Shown: positions 8,765 through 18,138 of the stretch, in pieces
How positions within the stretch are numbered: position 1 is the stretch's first letter
Layout: each line of letters begins with the position of its first letter
NCBI RefSeq assembly: GCF_001307035.1
Contig: NZ_LKIU01000005.1
Location: 203,664-267,663, forward strand
Direction: 5' to 3'
Origin: Arthrobacter sp. Edens01
GTDB lineage: Bacteria; Actinomycetota; Actinomycetes; Actinomycetales; Micrococcaceae
DNA: 64,000 nucleotides
The notes under the pieces: model-generated
Told to the model about the DNA's origin: nothing
Seen by the model: only the letters and a program-made list of their open reading frames with translations
Databases searched by the model: none
Program-made: the position numbers and the translations under genes

Positions 8765-11362
8765 GTGATGCAGGCGGGGATGGCTGCAGGCCTCGTGGGC
8801 CGGGATGCTGTCCTCGAGCAGGTTGAATCCGCGCTGGCCGGCGGCCGGGGAGCACTTATTGTTGGCCCGGCCGGTATCGGCAAGACCGCGCTCGCCCGTG
8901 CCCTGGTGGAGGGCGCCCGCGGGTACTACGTAGAGACCCTTTACGGAACCGAGGTCTCGCGGCGCAGTCCCTACGGTGCACTGGCTCCGCTGCTCAGCGA
9001 GCTTCCGCTGTCCGGGACCCTGAAGCCAATGCACGCACTGCAGCAGATTCACACCTTGCTGCGGCGCAAGGCAGGCACCGCTCCGCTGCTGATCGTGGTT
9101 GACGATGCCGATGACCTGGATGAGTTCTCCGTCCTCGTGATTTCCCAGCTGGCACGGCGGGGAGACGCCGCGGTGGTTGCCACAGCCACCGATCTCCTAA
9201 GAGCCGACCCGGAGGTGCTGTCCCTTTGGGCAGACGGGTTCATACAGCGCATCGACGTCGAGCCGCTGACCCCGGCGCAGTCCCGCAGCCTCATGGAACG
9301 GATCCTTGGCGGTCCGGTCTCCGAGCGCGCCGGACGGGAAATGTGGCAGGAAACCCACGGGAACCCGCACTTCACCATGCTTATGACAAAGGAACAGGTG
9401 AACCGGGGCAGGCTGATCCTCTCCGACCGGACGTGGGTGCGCGCCCGCTCCTTTGTCCACAGCGGAATGGTTGCAGAGGTTTTGGCGGCGCGCCTCGCGA
9501 AGCTCCCGGCCGACCAGCGCAAGCTGATAGAGGTCGTCTCCCGCATCAGTCCGCTTCCCCTGGAGCTCGGGCTGGGGCTGACGGCACCCGAAACCCTGGA
9601 CGCGCTGGAAGAAGACGGAACAGTGGAGTTCGAACCGGGGCCGGTTCCTTCCATCCGGCTGGGGAACGGACTTGGGGCCTCCGTGATCGCGGCGAACATA
9701 CCGCTTGGACGCAGCCACCAGCTGTGGAATGAAGTTTCAGCACTGCTTGAAGACACAGACGTGCTGGCGCCCCCTGCCCTGGCAGGTTTCGTCGCATGGA
9801 CACTCGCGTGCGGAGCGGACCCGGGACCTGAGCGGATCCTGCGCGCAGCACAGTACGCGAATGACTCGGGCACACCATCGGATGCACTGGGCTTTGTTCG
9901 TTCGGTGGAGTCCGCGGTCCGGGGCCAGGAACTGGTCTGTGAAGAGGTACGTGCGCTGTCCGCCCTGGGAGAGTACCAGGATGCGTATGCGGTGCTGACG
10001 CAGTTTGAACCAGGGTTTGACCCGAACCAGCGGGAAAGCTGGATGAACCTGATGCTGCACAAGGCAGCCCTCCTGCGCAGCCTTCCCAAGCTCGGCGACG
10101 CCCAGGCGGTGCTGGACAGTGCCGGGGCCCGGGGAGACTCCACGGAGGCAGCAGCCGCAGTTGAGCTGGCCCGGGCGGAACTGCTGATGGCAGAGGGCGA
10201 CTATGCCCTGGCTGTGGGGCCGCTTCGCGAATTGGCCGGGCGGGCCGGGGTATCCGACAGGGTGCGGGCCCTGGCATCGTCGGCAGCAGCCGAGGCACTG
10301 GCTGTCACCGGACATGCTGCGGATGCGCTGGCTCTGATCGGGGAGGCCCAGCGGTTCCTGCAGACGCCCCTGCCGGCTCCCGACCAGAGCGTCATTGTCA
10401 CACGCCTGTTCTACGCCCTGTTCGCGGCAGGGGAACTGAACCAGGCCGTGCGCTTTGTCCACGAGAACATTGACGGTGCGGGGAACTCCTACCGGGGCAG
10501 CGCCGGCGAGCTGGTCGGCGGCGTTATCCGTGCAGCAGCAGGAGAAGCCGATGCCGCCATCGAGGCACTGGTGCCGGCCGTTGCCCAGCTGCGGTTCTGC
10601 GACCCTGAGGACCTGCTGCCCCTTGCTACGGCCCTTCTCTCCTATGCCTACGGGATGCGCGGCGACCCTGCCCAGGCGGCCTCCTACCGTTTCCTGGCGC
10701 CACGGCTCAGGCATCGCCCCTATTGGCATGCGGAACGGGTGACCACGTTCTTCCACACCCTTTCACTGCCGGAGGAGATGGCCGGAGCGGTCTGCCGGCG
10801 GCTGATCCGGATGGGTGAGGAAGCGGAGTCCCGCGGCAACGTCTCCATGGCCATGGCCTGCTATGAAGCAGCCGCGTCCCGCGGTGACCTGGCTGCAGCC
10901 GCGGAACTGGCCAGGATCAGTTCAACGGCAACCGGCCGTTGGGCCGAAGCGCTCTCCACCTACGGCAGGGGGCTCCTGTCCAACGACCCGCACCTGCTCC
11001 TGACAGCTGCCAGGGGAGCCGCCGAGCTGGGGCATCAGTTCCTTTCCTACCGGGCCGCGGGACTGGTGCGGACCAACGTACCGGCGCCCGGGGGCAGCCT
11101 GGCGCGCCGTGCCGCCGCCGTGGAGAACGCGGCGTACCGTAAGCTCCGGCGTGAAAACAGTTTGGAACACATACTTGGTTCACTCACTGACTTTGAAGCA
11201 CGGCTGGTGGACATGGCTGCCGGGACCTGGTCCAGAACCCGGATCGCCGAAGAGCTGCATCTGTCTCCGCGCACGGTGGACTGGCACCTGAGCAAGCTGT
11301 TTCGGAAACTCCGGGTAACCGGGCGGACCGAGTTGAGGGAAGTCCTGCTTAGCGCAGGGTGA
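8765..11362 (+). CDS. LAL-type LuxR-family ATPase transcription regulator (1 of 5)
   Basis: Large regulator of 865 aa in the MalT/LAL style: an N-terminal STAND-type ATPase, a long helical middle and a C-terminal LuxR helix-turn-helix. Walker A GPAGIGKT is at residues 34-41 and Walker B is LIVVDDADDLDE near 98-109. The middle, from about 350 to 780, is Ala-rich and helical like TPR sensor arms. The C-terminal HTH includes IAEELHLSPRTVDWHLSKLF. The DWH in the recognition helix also occurs in the regulator at 31633 but not in the other three. Start GTG 8765 or ATG 8768. The stop overlaps or abuts the next regulator, so both are one unit. Targets are unknown; the adjacent glycan operon is the obvious candidate. 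Confidence 0.88.
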   Translation: MMQAGMAAGLVGRDAVLEQVESALAGGRGALIVGPAGIGKTALARALVEGARGYYVETLYGTEVSRRSPYGALAPLLSELPLSGTLKPMHALQQIHTLLRRKAGTAPLLIVVDDADDLDEFSVLVISQLARRGDAAVVATATDLLRADPEVLSLWADGFIQRIDVEPLTPAQSRSLMERILGGPVSERAGREMWQETHGNPHFTMLMTKEQVNRGRLILSDRTWVRARSFVHSGMVAEVLAARLAKLPADQRKLIEVVSRISPLPLELGLGLTAPETLDALEEDGTVEFEPGPVPSIRLGNGLGASVIAANIPLGRSHQLWNEVSALLEDTDVLAPPALAGFVAWTLACGADPGPERILRAAQYANDSGTPSDALGFVRSVESAVRGQELVCEEVRALSALGEYQDAYAVLTQFEPGFDPNQRESWMNLMLHKAALLRSLPKLGDAQAVLDSAGARGDSTEAAAAVELARAELLMAEGDYALAVGPLRELAGRAGVSDRVRALASSAAAEALAVTGHAADALALIGEAQRFLQTPLPAPDQSVIVTRLFYALFAAGELNQAVRFVHENIDGAGNSYRGSAGELVGGVIRAAAGEADAAIEALVPAVAQLRFCDPEDLLPLATALLSYAYGMRGDPAQAASYRFLAPRLRHRPYWHAERVTTFFHTLSLPEEMAGAVCRRLIRMGEEAESRGNVSMAMACYEAAASRGDLAAAAELARISSTATGRWAEALSTYGRGLLSNDPHLLLTAARGAAELGHQFLSYRAAGLVRTNVPAPGGSLARRAAAVENAAYRKLRRENSLEHILGSLTDFEARLVDMAAGTWSRTRIAEELHLSPRTVDWHLSKLFRKLRVTGRTELREVLLSAG

Positions 11363-11376
11363 GGTTTGGGGGAATA

Positions 11377-14052
11377 ATGCAGGGATTTGCTTCGCAGGAG
11401 CTGGTGGGACGGGACAGGGAAGTCGACGCCGTCCTGTCCGCCCTTCGTTCGCCTGAGCTGCGTGGTGCACTCATTGTGGCGGAGGCAGGGATGGGAAAAA
11501 GTGCCCTCGCCAACGTCGTGGCGGGGAAACTCGCCCAGGAAATGCCGGTGCACCGCATCCATGCCAGCTCGGCGCTGACGGGAATACCGTTCGGGGCACT
11601 GGCACCGCTGCTGCCGGTGCTCTCTGCCGAAGACACGGACTCGCCCCTTGCAGTAATGCGTGCACTGCTGGGCCGGCTGCGCCCTGCCGGGGCCGGCAGC
11701 GGGCAGGCTACGCCGCTTGTGGTTGTTGACGACGCCCATGCACTGGACGAGTCCACAGCGGACCTGCTGTCCCAACTGATGGCTTCGGGGAGGGTCCGTA
11801 TGCTGATCCTCACCCGGAGCATCACTGACATCCCTGCAGGGATCCCGGCCCAGGTGTGGAGCGGTGTCATTGCCAGGTTCCATCTGCATCCCTTGACCGA
11901 CGCGCAGGTCCACGAACTCTGTTCGCAGGTGCTCGGGGGAGCGATCCTGAGCACCACCAGCGCCGAACTTGCGCGCAGGAGCGGCGGGAATCCGATGTTT
12001 ATCCTGGCGCTCCTAGCCGAAACCAGGCGGACCGGAAGCCTCACGGAACGGCACGGAGTATGGCTCATGGGGGTCAACGCGGATCCGCCCCAGGGCAGGC
12101 TGGCCGACCTCCTGAAAGCACAGCTCTCCGGGTTGTCGAGCGAAGAGCGTGAAGCAATGGAGATCATAGCGCTCGCTGAACCCGTGCCGGTTGCCGTCGC
12201 CTTTCGGCTCGGCCTGCACCGGTCAGTGGATGCCTTGACCGCTGCCAACCTGGTCAGCGTGGAGGAAGCAGGGAGCCGGCTGCTTCGTCCGCGGCATCCC
12301 CTGTACGGGCAGCTGGTCCGGCATATGGTTCCAGCGGCGCGAAGCGCGCGCCTGCGCCAGCGCGTCCTAAAAGTCCTGCCCGAGGACACTGAGTCGATGG
12401 ATGGACTGCTGCGCAGCGTCGGCTGGTCCCTGGACTGCGGTGCCACAGTGCCGGACGAAACACTGCTGCGTGCGGCGTACATGGCCAACAACTTTTTCGA
12501 CAGTGACTTCGCGCTGCGCGCCGCACGTGAAATCCAGGATCCGGCGCTTCAACCTGCCGCCCGTGTGCAGACTGCGCGCGCCCACTACCAGCGGGCGAAC
12601 TTCGACGCCGCGCAGGAGCTTGTCACCGGCACCGTGGAACAGGCAGCGGACCTGACCACTGTCAAGCTCGGGACGCTGCTGCGGGTTCAGCTGCACCAGC
12701 GGCTGGCCAGCGACGTGGCCGGACTGGACCAGGCTCGCAGAGCCTGGCAGGAGGCCATCGAGCGCATAGCCGCCGAGGCGGAAGCTGCGGGGACGCTCAA
12801 CGACGAACTGCGCGCCGACATCGAGTCATCCTGGCGGGGTGCAGCGCTTCTCGAAGCGCTGATCGACGTGGCCAAGGGCGCCTACAGCAGCAGCGAGGCG
12901 GGCATCTCTTCCCTCCTGGAGAAAGCACGGTCTGCCGGGGACATTGAAGCGGAACTGGTGTCACTGGCGCTGCTGGGTGAAATCCACTCTGCCTGCGGAC
13001 GAGCGGAAACGGCGATGGTCTACACCCGGGAAGCCCTGGGGATTGTTAATCGAAGCGACCACCGGTTCCTGAACTATCACGAGTTCGTGCTCCACCGGCA
13101 CCTCTCGGCATTGCTTTGGGCAGGTGCCTGGGATGAGATGGCCAATTCAGTGAATCAGGACCTGGTGATCTCCTCCCGCAGCGCCCTGCGGATCGGAGGC
13201 ACGGTGGACATGTGCCTGGCAGTCAGGGAGCTGCGCCGCGGAGATATGCCGGCCGCACTGCTCAAGCTCACGGCAGCCGTTGAAGGCATGCGCACCCATG
13301 ACCCCGAAGGCCATCTGGGGCTCGCCCTAGCCATCGCAGCCCAGCTGGCTGCCGGCGCCGGCGATACAGATACAGCCGACGAGATGCTCGCCGAGTGCGA
13401 CAAAGCGCCGCCGCGGGGAGGGCTAAGCACCCGGGTAATTACCAGGGGCAACCGGCTGGCAGCAGGCTACGCCCGGACAAACGACCCCAGGATACTCGCG
13501 GCCCTGCGCGAGACGGCGGAGCAGGCAGAAGAGCAGGGACTGGTGGCAGCCGAATTCGAACTGCGCTGCCTGAGCATGTACCTGGGCGATCCCACCGTCA
13601 TGAACCGCCTGCTGAAACTGGAAGTCGAAGGTCCCCGGGGCAGGGCCGTAAACATTTTCGCCCGGGCAGTCCTGGACCATGACATAGCCGGTCTCCTGCG
13701 GTTCGCCGCCGAACCGGCGGATCCGGACGCCCGGGCCCTGGGACCGCTCGCCCTGCAGGAAGCGCTCCGGCTCGCCAAAGCGTCCGGGGACCGGACCCAG
13801 ATCCAGCGGGTCCAGCGTGTGATCAGCAAAACGGACAACGGCACAAGCAGCTCGCGCAGTTCCACCGCGCCGATCCTGACCCGCAGGGAGACGGACGTTG
13901 CCGCCCTGGTGGCAAAGGGCCTTCGCAACGCCGAGATCGCAGGCCGGCTTCACCTCTCGGTGCGCACGGTGGAGGGCCACATCTACCGGATTTTCGAGAA
14001 ACTCGGCATCGGTAAGCGTGAGGAGCTGACGGCCGAACTGCTTCAGGAGTAA
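11377..14052 (+). CDS. LAL-type LuxR-family ATPase transcription regulator (2 of 5)
   Basis: Second giant regulator of about 891 aa. The loop AEAGMGKS is a Walker A with Ala in the first position, and VVVDDAHALDES is Walker B. A long helical region follows, then a LuxR HTH with LTRRETDVAALVAKGLRN and IAGRLHLSVRTVEGHIYRIF. ATG 11377 is preferred because GGGGGA lies just upstream; GTG 11359 would overlap the previous stop by 4 bp. Either way it is co-transcribed with the regulator before it. The HTH is of the common TVEGH type, so this pair joins one regulator of each subtype. Confidence 0.88.
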   Translation: MQGFASQELVGRDREVDAVLSALRSPELRGALIVAEAGMGKSALANVVAGKLAQEMPVHRIHASSALTGIPFGALAPLLPVLSAEDTDSPLAVMRALLGRLRPAGAGSGQATPLVVVDDAHALDESTADLLSQLMASGRVRMLILTRSITDIPAGIPAQVWSGVIARFHLHPLTDAQVHELCSQVLGGAILSTTSAELARRSGGNPMFILALLAETRRTGSLTERHGVWLMGVNADPPQGRLADLLKAQLSGLSSEEREAMEIIALAEPVPVAVAFRLGLHRSVDALTAANLVSVEEAGSRLLRPRHPLYGQLVRHMVPAARSARLRQRVLKVLPEDTESMDGLLRSVGWSLDCGATVPDETLLRAAYMANNFFDSDFALRAAREIQDPALQPAARVQTARAHYQRANFDAAQELVTGTVEQAADLTTVKLGTLLRVQLHQRLASDVAGLDQARRAWQEAIERIAAEAEAAGTLNDELRADIESSWRGAALLEALIDVAKGAYSSSEAGISSLLEKARSAGDIEAELVSLALLGEIHSACGRAETAMVYTREALGIVNRSDHRFLNYHEFVLHRHLSALLWAGAWDEMANSVNQDLVISSRSALRIGGTVDMCLAVRELRRGDMPAALLKLTAAVEGMRTHDPEGHLGLALAIAAQLAAGAGDTDTADEMLAECDKAPPRGGLSTRVITRGNRLAAGYARTNDPRILAALRETAEQAEEQGLVAAEFELRCLSMYLGDPTVMNRLLKLEVEGPRGRAVNIFARAVLDHDIAGLLRFAAEPADPDARALGPLALQEALRLAKASGDRTQIQRVQRVISKTDNGTSSSRSSTAPILTRRETDVAALVAKGLRNAEIAGRLHLSVRTVEGHIYRIFEKLGIGKREELTAELLQE

Positions 14053-14091
14053 GCCTTCCGGTACTGACTACGCAGTGTGCCGGGGTGCGCC

Positions 14092-14124
14092 CGGGTAAGG
14101 CCGAGTATGGACCGGTAGACGGTA
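14092..14124 (+). promoter_or_regulatory. phased hexamer cluster upstream of the first glycan operon
   Basis: CGGGTA (14092), CGAGTA (14102) and CCGGTA (14112) lie exactly 10 bp apart, with ACGGTA at 14119. Ten-base spacing places them on the same helix face. The cluster lies directly before the polysaccharide operon and after regulator 2, so it could be an operator. No clear -10/-35 pair was found. Confidence 0.35.
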
Positions 14125-14215
14125 CTCATCCGGCCTGCCCGCGCCGGTTCGTAGGGTGTCCCGCAGTAACAGAGCTCAGCCGCCCGGCTGCGGACACAGA
14201 ACGCAGGTCTCCAAA

Positions 14216-15304
14216 GTGCACCCTTACCCGACCGCTGGAACAGAATTTCCCGAGAAGCCCCTGTCAGTAGCGGTCATCGGCGCAGGCTACTGGGGCCCCA
14301 ACCTCGCCCGAAACTTCCATGGAAGCCCGGGCTGGCGGCTGGCGGCCATCTGCGACCTGGATACCGCACGAGCCTCCCGCCTTGCCCTGAGCGTAGGCGG
14401 GGTGGCCGTCACAGACTCCCTGGAGTCGCTGCTGGCAGACCCGGAGCTCGACGCCGTTGCCATCGCTACTCCGGCCCGGACCCATCACGGACTGGCAGCG
14501 TCCGCGCTCGCAGCCGGCAAGCACGTCCTGGTGGAGAAACCACTCGCAGACTCACTCGCCAGGGGTGAGGAGATGGTGCGGCTGGCAAAATCAGCCGGTC
14601 TGGTCCTGATGGCGGACCACACCTACTGCTACACCCCGGCTGTCCTGAAGATCCGCGAGCTCGTGGAGCAGGGTGAACTGGGAGAAATCCTGTTCATTGA
14701 CTCCGTGCGGATCAACCTGGGCCTGATCCAGCCGGATGTCGACGTCTTCTGGGACCTGGCACCCCACGACCTCTCCATCCTCGACTTCGTCCTGCCCGGC
14801 GGACTGCAGCCGGTGCGGGTCTCCGCCCACGGATCCGATCCCCTGGGGGCCGGTACCTCCTGCGTTGGGCACCTGGTCCTGGAACTGGGCACGGGGGCAA
14901 TGGCCCATATCCACGTGAACTGGCTTAGCCCAACGAAAATCCGGCAGCTGGTTATCGGCGGAACCCGGCGCACCCTGGTTTGGGACGACCTCAACCCGCA
15001 GCAGCGGCTCAGTGTCTATGACCGCGGCGTCAACCTTAGCCGCCACACCGGGGAGGAAGAACGCTCCCAATCCAACATCTCCTACCGGCTGGGGGACACG
15101 TGGTCGCCGGCGCTTCCCGAACATGAAGCCCTCGCGGCCATGGTTGCTGAATTCGCCGGCAGCATCAGGGCGGGCAGGCCCGCCCAGACCGGCGGCGCCG
15201 CCGGAGTACGGGTCCTGTCCGTCCTCGAAGCCGCCACACGCAGCCAGCTGTCTGGTTCCCCTGTCCTGCTTAGTCCCACTCTCGAACTGGAATCTGCCTC
15301 ATGA
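14216..15304 (+). CDS. Gfo/Idh/MocA-family NAD(P)-dependent sugar dehydrogenase
   Basis: Nucleotide-sugar oxidoreductase, probably cytosolic. The Rossmann motif VAVIGAGYWGPN starts close to the N-terminus, and the catalytic EKPLADS motif follows. ADHTYCYTPAVLKI and FWDLAPHDLSILDF are hallmarks of the WlbA-like group that oxidises the C3 hydroxyl of UDP-sugars. GTG 14216 is favoured because little sequence then precedes the Rossmann strand; GTG 14156 would add 20 residues. It is the first gene of an eleven-gene chain in which nearly every stop overlaps the next start. A substrate other than a UDP-GlcNAc uronate is possible. Confidence 0.88.
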   Translation: MHPYPTAGTEFPEKPLSVAVIGAGYWGPNLARNFHGSPGWRLAAICDLDTARASRLALSVGGVAVTDSLESLLADPELDAVAIATPARTHHGLAASALAAGKHVLVEKPLADSLARGEEMVRLAKSAGLVLMADHTYCYTPAVLKIRELVEQGELGEILFIDSVRINLGLIQPDVDVFWDLAPHDLSILDFVLPGGLQPVRVSAHGSDPLGAGTSCVGHLVLELGTGAMAHIHVNWLSPTKIRQLVIGGTRRTLVWDDLNPQQRLSVYDRGVNLSRHTGEEERSQSNISYRLGDTWSPALPEHEALAAMVAEFAGSIRAGRPAQTGGAAGVRVLSVLEAATRSQLSGSPVLLSPTLELESAS

Positions 15305-16296
15305 CACATACACATCCTCTCAACGGAGCAGCCGTGCTGGTAACCGGCGGTGCCGGGACCATCGGCTCGGCGATCGTCGACCAGCTGCTGGATGCCGGTG
15401 CCCGCGAGGTGCGCGTGCTGGACAACCTGGTCCGCGGACGGCGTGCCAACCTGGCAGACGCGCTCTCTGATTCCCGCGTCGGCCTGTACGAGGCTGACAT
15501 CCGTGACCGGGATGCGGTGAACGACCTCACGGCCGGTGCTGACTTCGTCTTCCACCAGGCTGCCATCCGCATTACCCAGTGCGCCGAGGAACCGCGGCTG
15601 GCCCTGGAAGTGCTGGCTGACGGAACTTTCAACGTACTTGAAGCGGCCGCCGCCCACGGCGTGCAGCGCGTGATTGCGGCCTCGAGTGCTTCCGTCTATG
15701 GACTGGCAGAGCAGTTCCCGACGCCGGAAACCCATCATCTGCACAACAACGACACCTTCTACGGAGCTGCAAAGGCTTTCAACGAGGGCATGCTCCGCAG
15801 CTTCCACGTGATGAACGGGCTGTCCTATACCGGGCTGCGGTACTTCAACGTCTACGGACCGCGCATGGATGTCCATGGTGTCTACACCGAGGTGCTGGTC
15901 CGCTGGATGGAACGGATCGCGGACGGGCTTCCGCCGCTGATCTTCGGGGACGGAGCCCAGACCATGGACTTCATCTTCACTACGGATATTGCCCGGGCCA
16001 ACCTCCTGGCCGCAGCGCAGGAGACCCCCGCAGGAATTTACAACATCGCGAGCGGCACGGAGACCAGCCTGCTGGAACTGGCCCGCCAGCTGCTGGCCGT
16101 CATGAACTCAGACCTCGATGTGGAGTTCGGTCCGGAACGGGCCGTAAACGGGGTCAGCAGGCGGCTGGCTGATACCTCGAAAGCGCACAAGGAGCTGGGA
16201 TTCACAGCCGAGGTGCCCCTGGCCAAGGGACTGGCAGAACTGGTCGAGTGGTGGCTTCCACTGCGGTCCGAGATCGCCGCCGGACGGAAAGCGTAG
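15301..16296 (+). CDS. NAD-dependent sugar epimerase/dehydratase (SDR)
   Basis: Extended short-chain dehydrogenase of 331 aa that acts on nucleotide sugars. The NAD motif GGAGTIGSAIV is at about 16-26, and FYGAAKAFNEG gives the YxxxK catalytic pair, with SSASVYG before it. RYFNVYGPRMD is typical of the UDP-glucose 4-epimerase class. The substrate cannot be read from the sequence. ATG 15301 overlaps the previous stop (ATGA). The aminotransferase that follows suggests that it supplies a keto-sugar or an epimer for amination. Confidence 0.9.
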   Translation: MTHTHPLNGAAVLVTGGAGTIGSAIVDQLLDAGAREVRVLDNLVRGRRANLADALSDSRVGLYEADIRDRDAVNDLTAGADFVFHQAAIRITQCAEEPRLALEVLADGTFNVLEAAAAHGVQRVIAASSASVYGLAEQFPTPETHHLHNNDTFYGAAKAFNEGMLRSFHVMNGLSYTGLRYFNVYGPRMDVHGVYTEVLVRWMERIADGLPPLIFGDGAQTMDFIFTTDIARANLLAAAQETPAGIYNIASGTETSLLELARQLLAVMNSDLDVEFGPERAVNGVSRRLADTSKAHKELGFTAEVPLAKGLAELVEWWLPLRSEIAAGRKA

Positions 16297-16300
16297 ACCC

Positions 16301-17443
16301 ATGAGCCGCATCAACGTCATGAAACCGTGGCTTGGAGCCGAGGAAATCGCTGCCGTGAGCGAGGTGATTTCCTCCGGGTGGATAGCCCAGGGACCCCGCA
16401 CTGCACGGTTCGAGGCCGCTTTCGCAAAGAAAATGGAAGCCGGCCACGCGGTGGCGGCATCCAGCTGCACGACGGCGCTGCACCTCGCCCTGGTGGTGGC
16501 GGGAGTGGGGCCGGGAGACGACGTCGTAGTTCCCTCCTTCTCTTTTATCGCCACAGCCAATGCGCCCACCTACGTGGGGGCACGGCCTGTCTTTGCCGAC
16601 GTAGATCCCGAAACCGGGAACCTGACCGCCGGCACCGTTGAGGCCGCCCTGACCCCGAACACCCGGGCGGTAATCGCCGTCGACCAGGGTGGGGTTCCGG
16701 TGGACCTGGCACAGCTTCGGGCACTGTGTGACCCGAGGGGGATTACCGTGCTGGAAGATGCAGCCTGTGCCGCAGGTTCGCGCTATGCCGGAAGACCGGC
16801 CGGAGCCGGAGCCGAGATCGCTGCATGGTCCTTCCACCCGCGGAAAATCCTCACCACGGGGGAAGGCGGGATGGTAACAACGCAGCGTGCTGACTGGGCG
16901 GACCGGGCCAGGCGGCTGCGCGAACACGCCATGAGCCTGTCAGCGGCCGAACGCAGCGCGAGTGTCCTTGCCCCGGCGGAGGCCTACACCGAGGTGGGGT
17001 TCAACTACCGGATGACGGACCTGCAGGCTGCCGTGGGACTCGTCCAGCTCGAACGGCTCGACGCAGTCGTAAGACGGCGCCGCGAACTGGCCGCCGCGTA
17101 CAGCAAGGCCTTCGCGGAACTTGAGTTCCTGCGTCCGGTAGCCGATCCGCCCTGGGGCGAGTCGAACTTCCAGTCGTACTGGGTTGAGGTGCTTCCAGGA
17201 TTTGGGACAGACCGCAACAAAGTCCTTGAGGCGCTCGCCGGCCAGGAGATTTCCGCACGGCGCGGAATCATGGCAGCGCACCTGGAACCTGCTTACCGGA
17301 ACCGGGACACCGGTACGGCTTCGCTGGACGTCACCGAACGGCTCAGCGCCGGCACACTGATCCTGCCGCTGTTCCACGAGATGACCGAGTCCGAGCAGAG
17401 CCGGGTCATCGATGCCGTGGCCGCCAGCGGCAGGAAGCGGTGA
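16301..17443 (+). CDS. DegT/DnrJ/EryC1/StrS sugar aminotransferase
   Basis: PLP enzyme of 380 aa that adds an amino group to a keto nucleotide sugar. WIAQGPRTARFE lies near the N-terminus, and the PLP lysine is in SFHPRKILTTGEGG. The conserved EDAACAAGS region precedes it. FNYRMTDLQAAVGLVQL is a family hallmark. The next gene is a PglD/NeuD-like acetyltransferase that overlaps it by 4 bp, so a 4-amino-then-N-acetyl route as in bacillosamine-type sugars is plausible. Confidence 0.92.
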   Translation: MSRINVMKPWLGAEEIAAVSEVISSGWIAQGPRTARFEAAFAKKMEAGHAVAASSCTTALHLALVVAGVGPGDDVVVPSFSFIATANAPTYVGARPVFADVDPETGNLTAGTVEAALTPNTRAVIAVDQGGVPVDLAQLRALCDPRGITVLEDAACAAGSRYAGRPAGAGAEIAAWSFHPRKILTTGEGGMVTTQRADWADRARRLREHAMSLSAAERSASVLAPAEAYTEVGFNYRMTDLQAAVGLVQLERLDAVVRRRRELAAAYSKAFAELEFLRPVADPPWGESNFQSYWVEVLPGFGTDRNKVLEALAGQEISARRGIMAAHLEPAYRNRDTGTASLDVTERLSAGTLILPLFHEMTESEQSRVIDAVAASGRKR

Positions 17444-18138
17444 CCATGCCGACACTGCTGCTGCTTGGCGCCGGGGGACTGGGCAGGGAGGTCCTGGCCG
17501 CCATACGGATGACCGGGGAGTACCGGATTACGGGATTCCTGGATGACGATCCGGCACTTCACGAAACGGTGGTCGACGGGGTTCCCGTGCTGGGAGGCCT
17601 GGGCGGCGCGGCAGGGTACCCCCGCAGCCGGTTCCTGGCCTGTGCCGGCTCCGGAACGGCCCGCGCGGGCATGGTTCAGACACTCGCAGGCATGGGGATC
17701 GGAGAGGACCGGTTCGCAACCTTCATCGACCCTGCCGTCCGCCTAACCGGCAGCTGTGCTGTGGGAACGGGGAGCATCCTGCTTGCCGGAACCGTCCTGA
17801 CGGCTGCGGTCGCGGTCGGCCGGCACGTGGCTGTCATGCCTAACTGCACGCTGACGCACGATGACGTGGTTGAGGACTACGCGACCCTGGCCTCCGGTGT
17901 TTGTCTGGGCGGAGGCGCACGTGTGGGGTCCGGTGCCTATCTGGGCATGGGCGCAACGGTGCGGCAGGGGGTCCGGATCGGAGCCGGGGCTCTGGTTGGC
18001 ATGGGCGCGGCCGTCCTCCGGGACGTTCCCGGGGGACAAACCTGGGCCGGGGTGCCGGCCAGGGAACTTAGGCCGCTGGCGCCAAGCCTGCAGTTCCCGA
18101 TTTCTGAACCGGACACTTCGTGGAAGGACCCGCGATGA
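17440..18138 (+). CDS. PglD/NeuD-like sugar O/N-acetyltransferase
   Basis: A 232-aa protein with a short N-terminal Rossmann-like part (LLLGAGGLGREVLAAI) and a C-terminal left-handed beta helix of hexapeptide repeats, ending in WAGVPARELRPL. The order is that of NeuD and PglD. The putative catalytic His lies in the CTLTHDDVVEDYATLASG stretch. It probably acetylates the amino sugar made by the preceding aminotransferase. Start GTG 17440 overlaps the upstream stop; ATG 17446 is possible. Confidence 0.88.
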   Translation: MTMPTLLLLGAGGLGREVLAAIRMTGEYRITGFLDDDPALHETVVDGVPVLGGLGGAAGYPRSRFLACAGSGTARAGMVQTLAGMGIGEDRFATFIDPAVRLTGSCAVGTGSILLAGTVLTAAVAVGRHVAVMPNCTLTHDDVVEDYATLASGVCLGGGARVGSGAYLGMGATVRQGVRIGAGALVGMGAAVLRDVPGGQTWAGVPARELRPLAPSLQFPISEPDTSWKDPR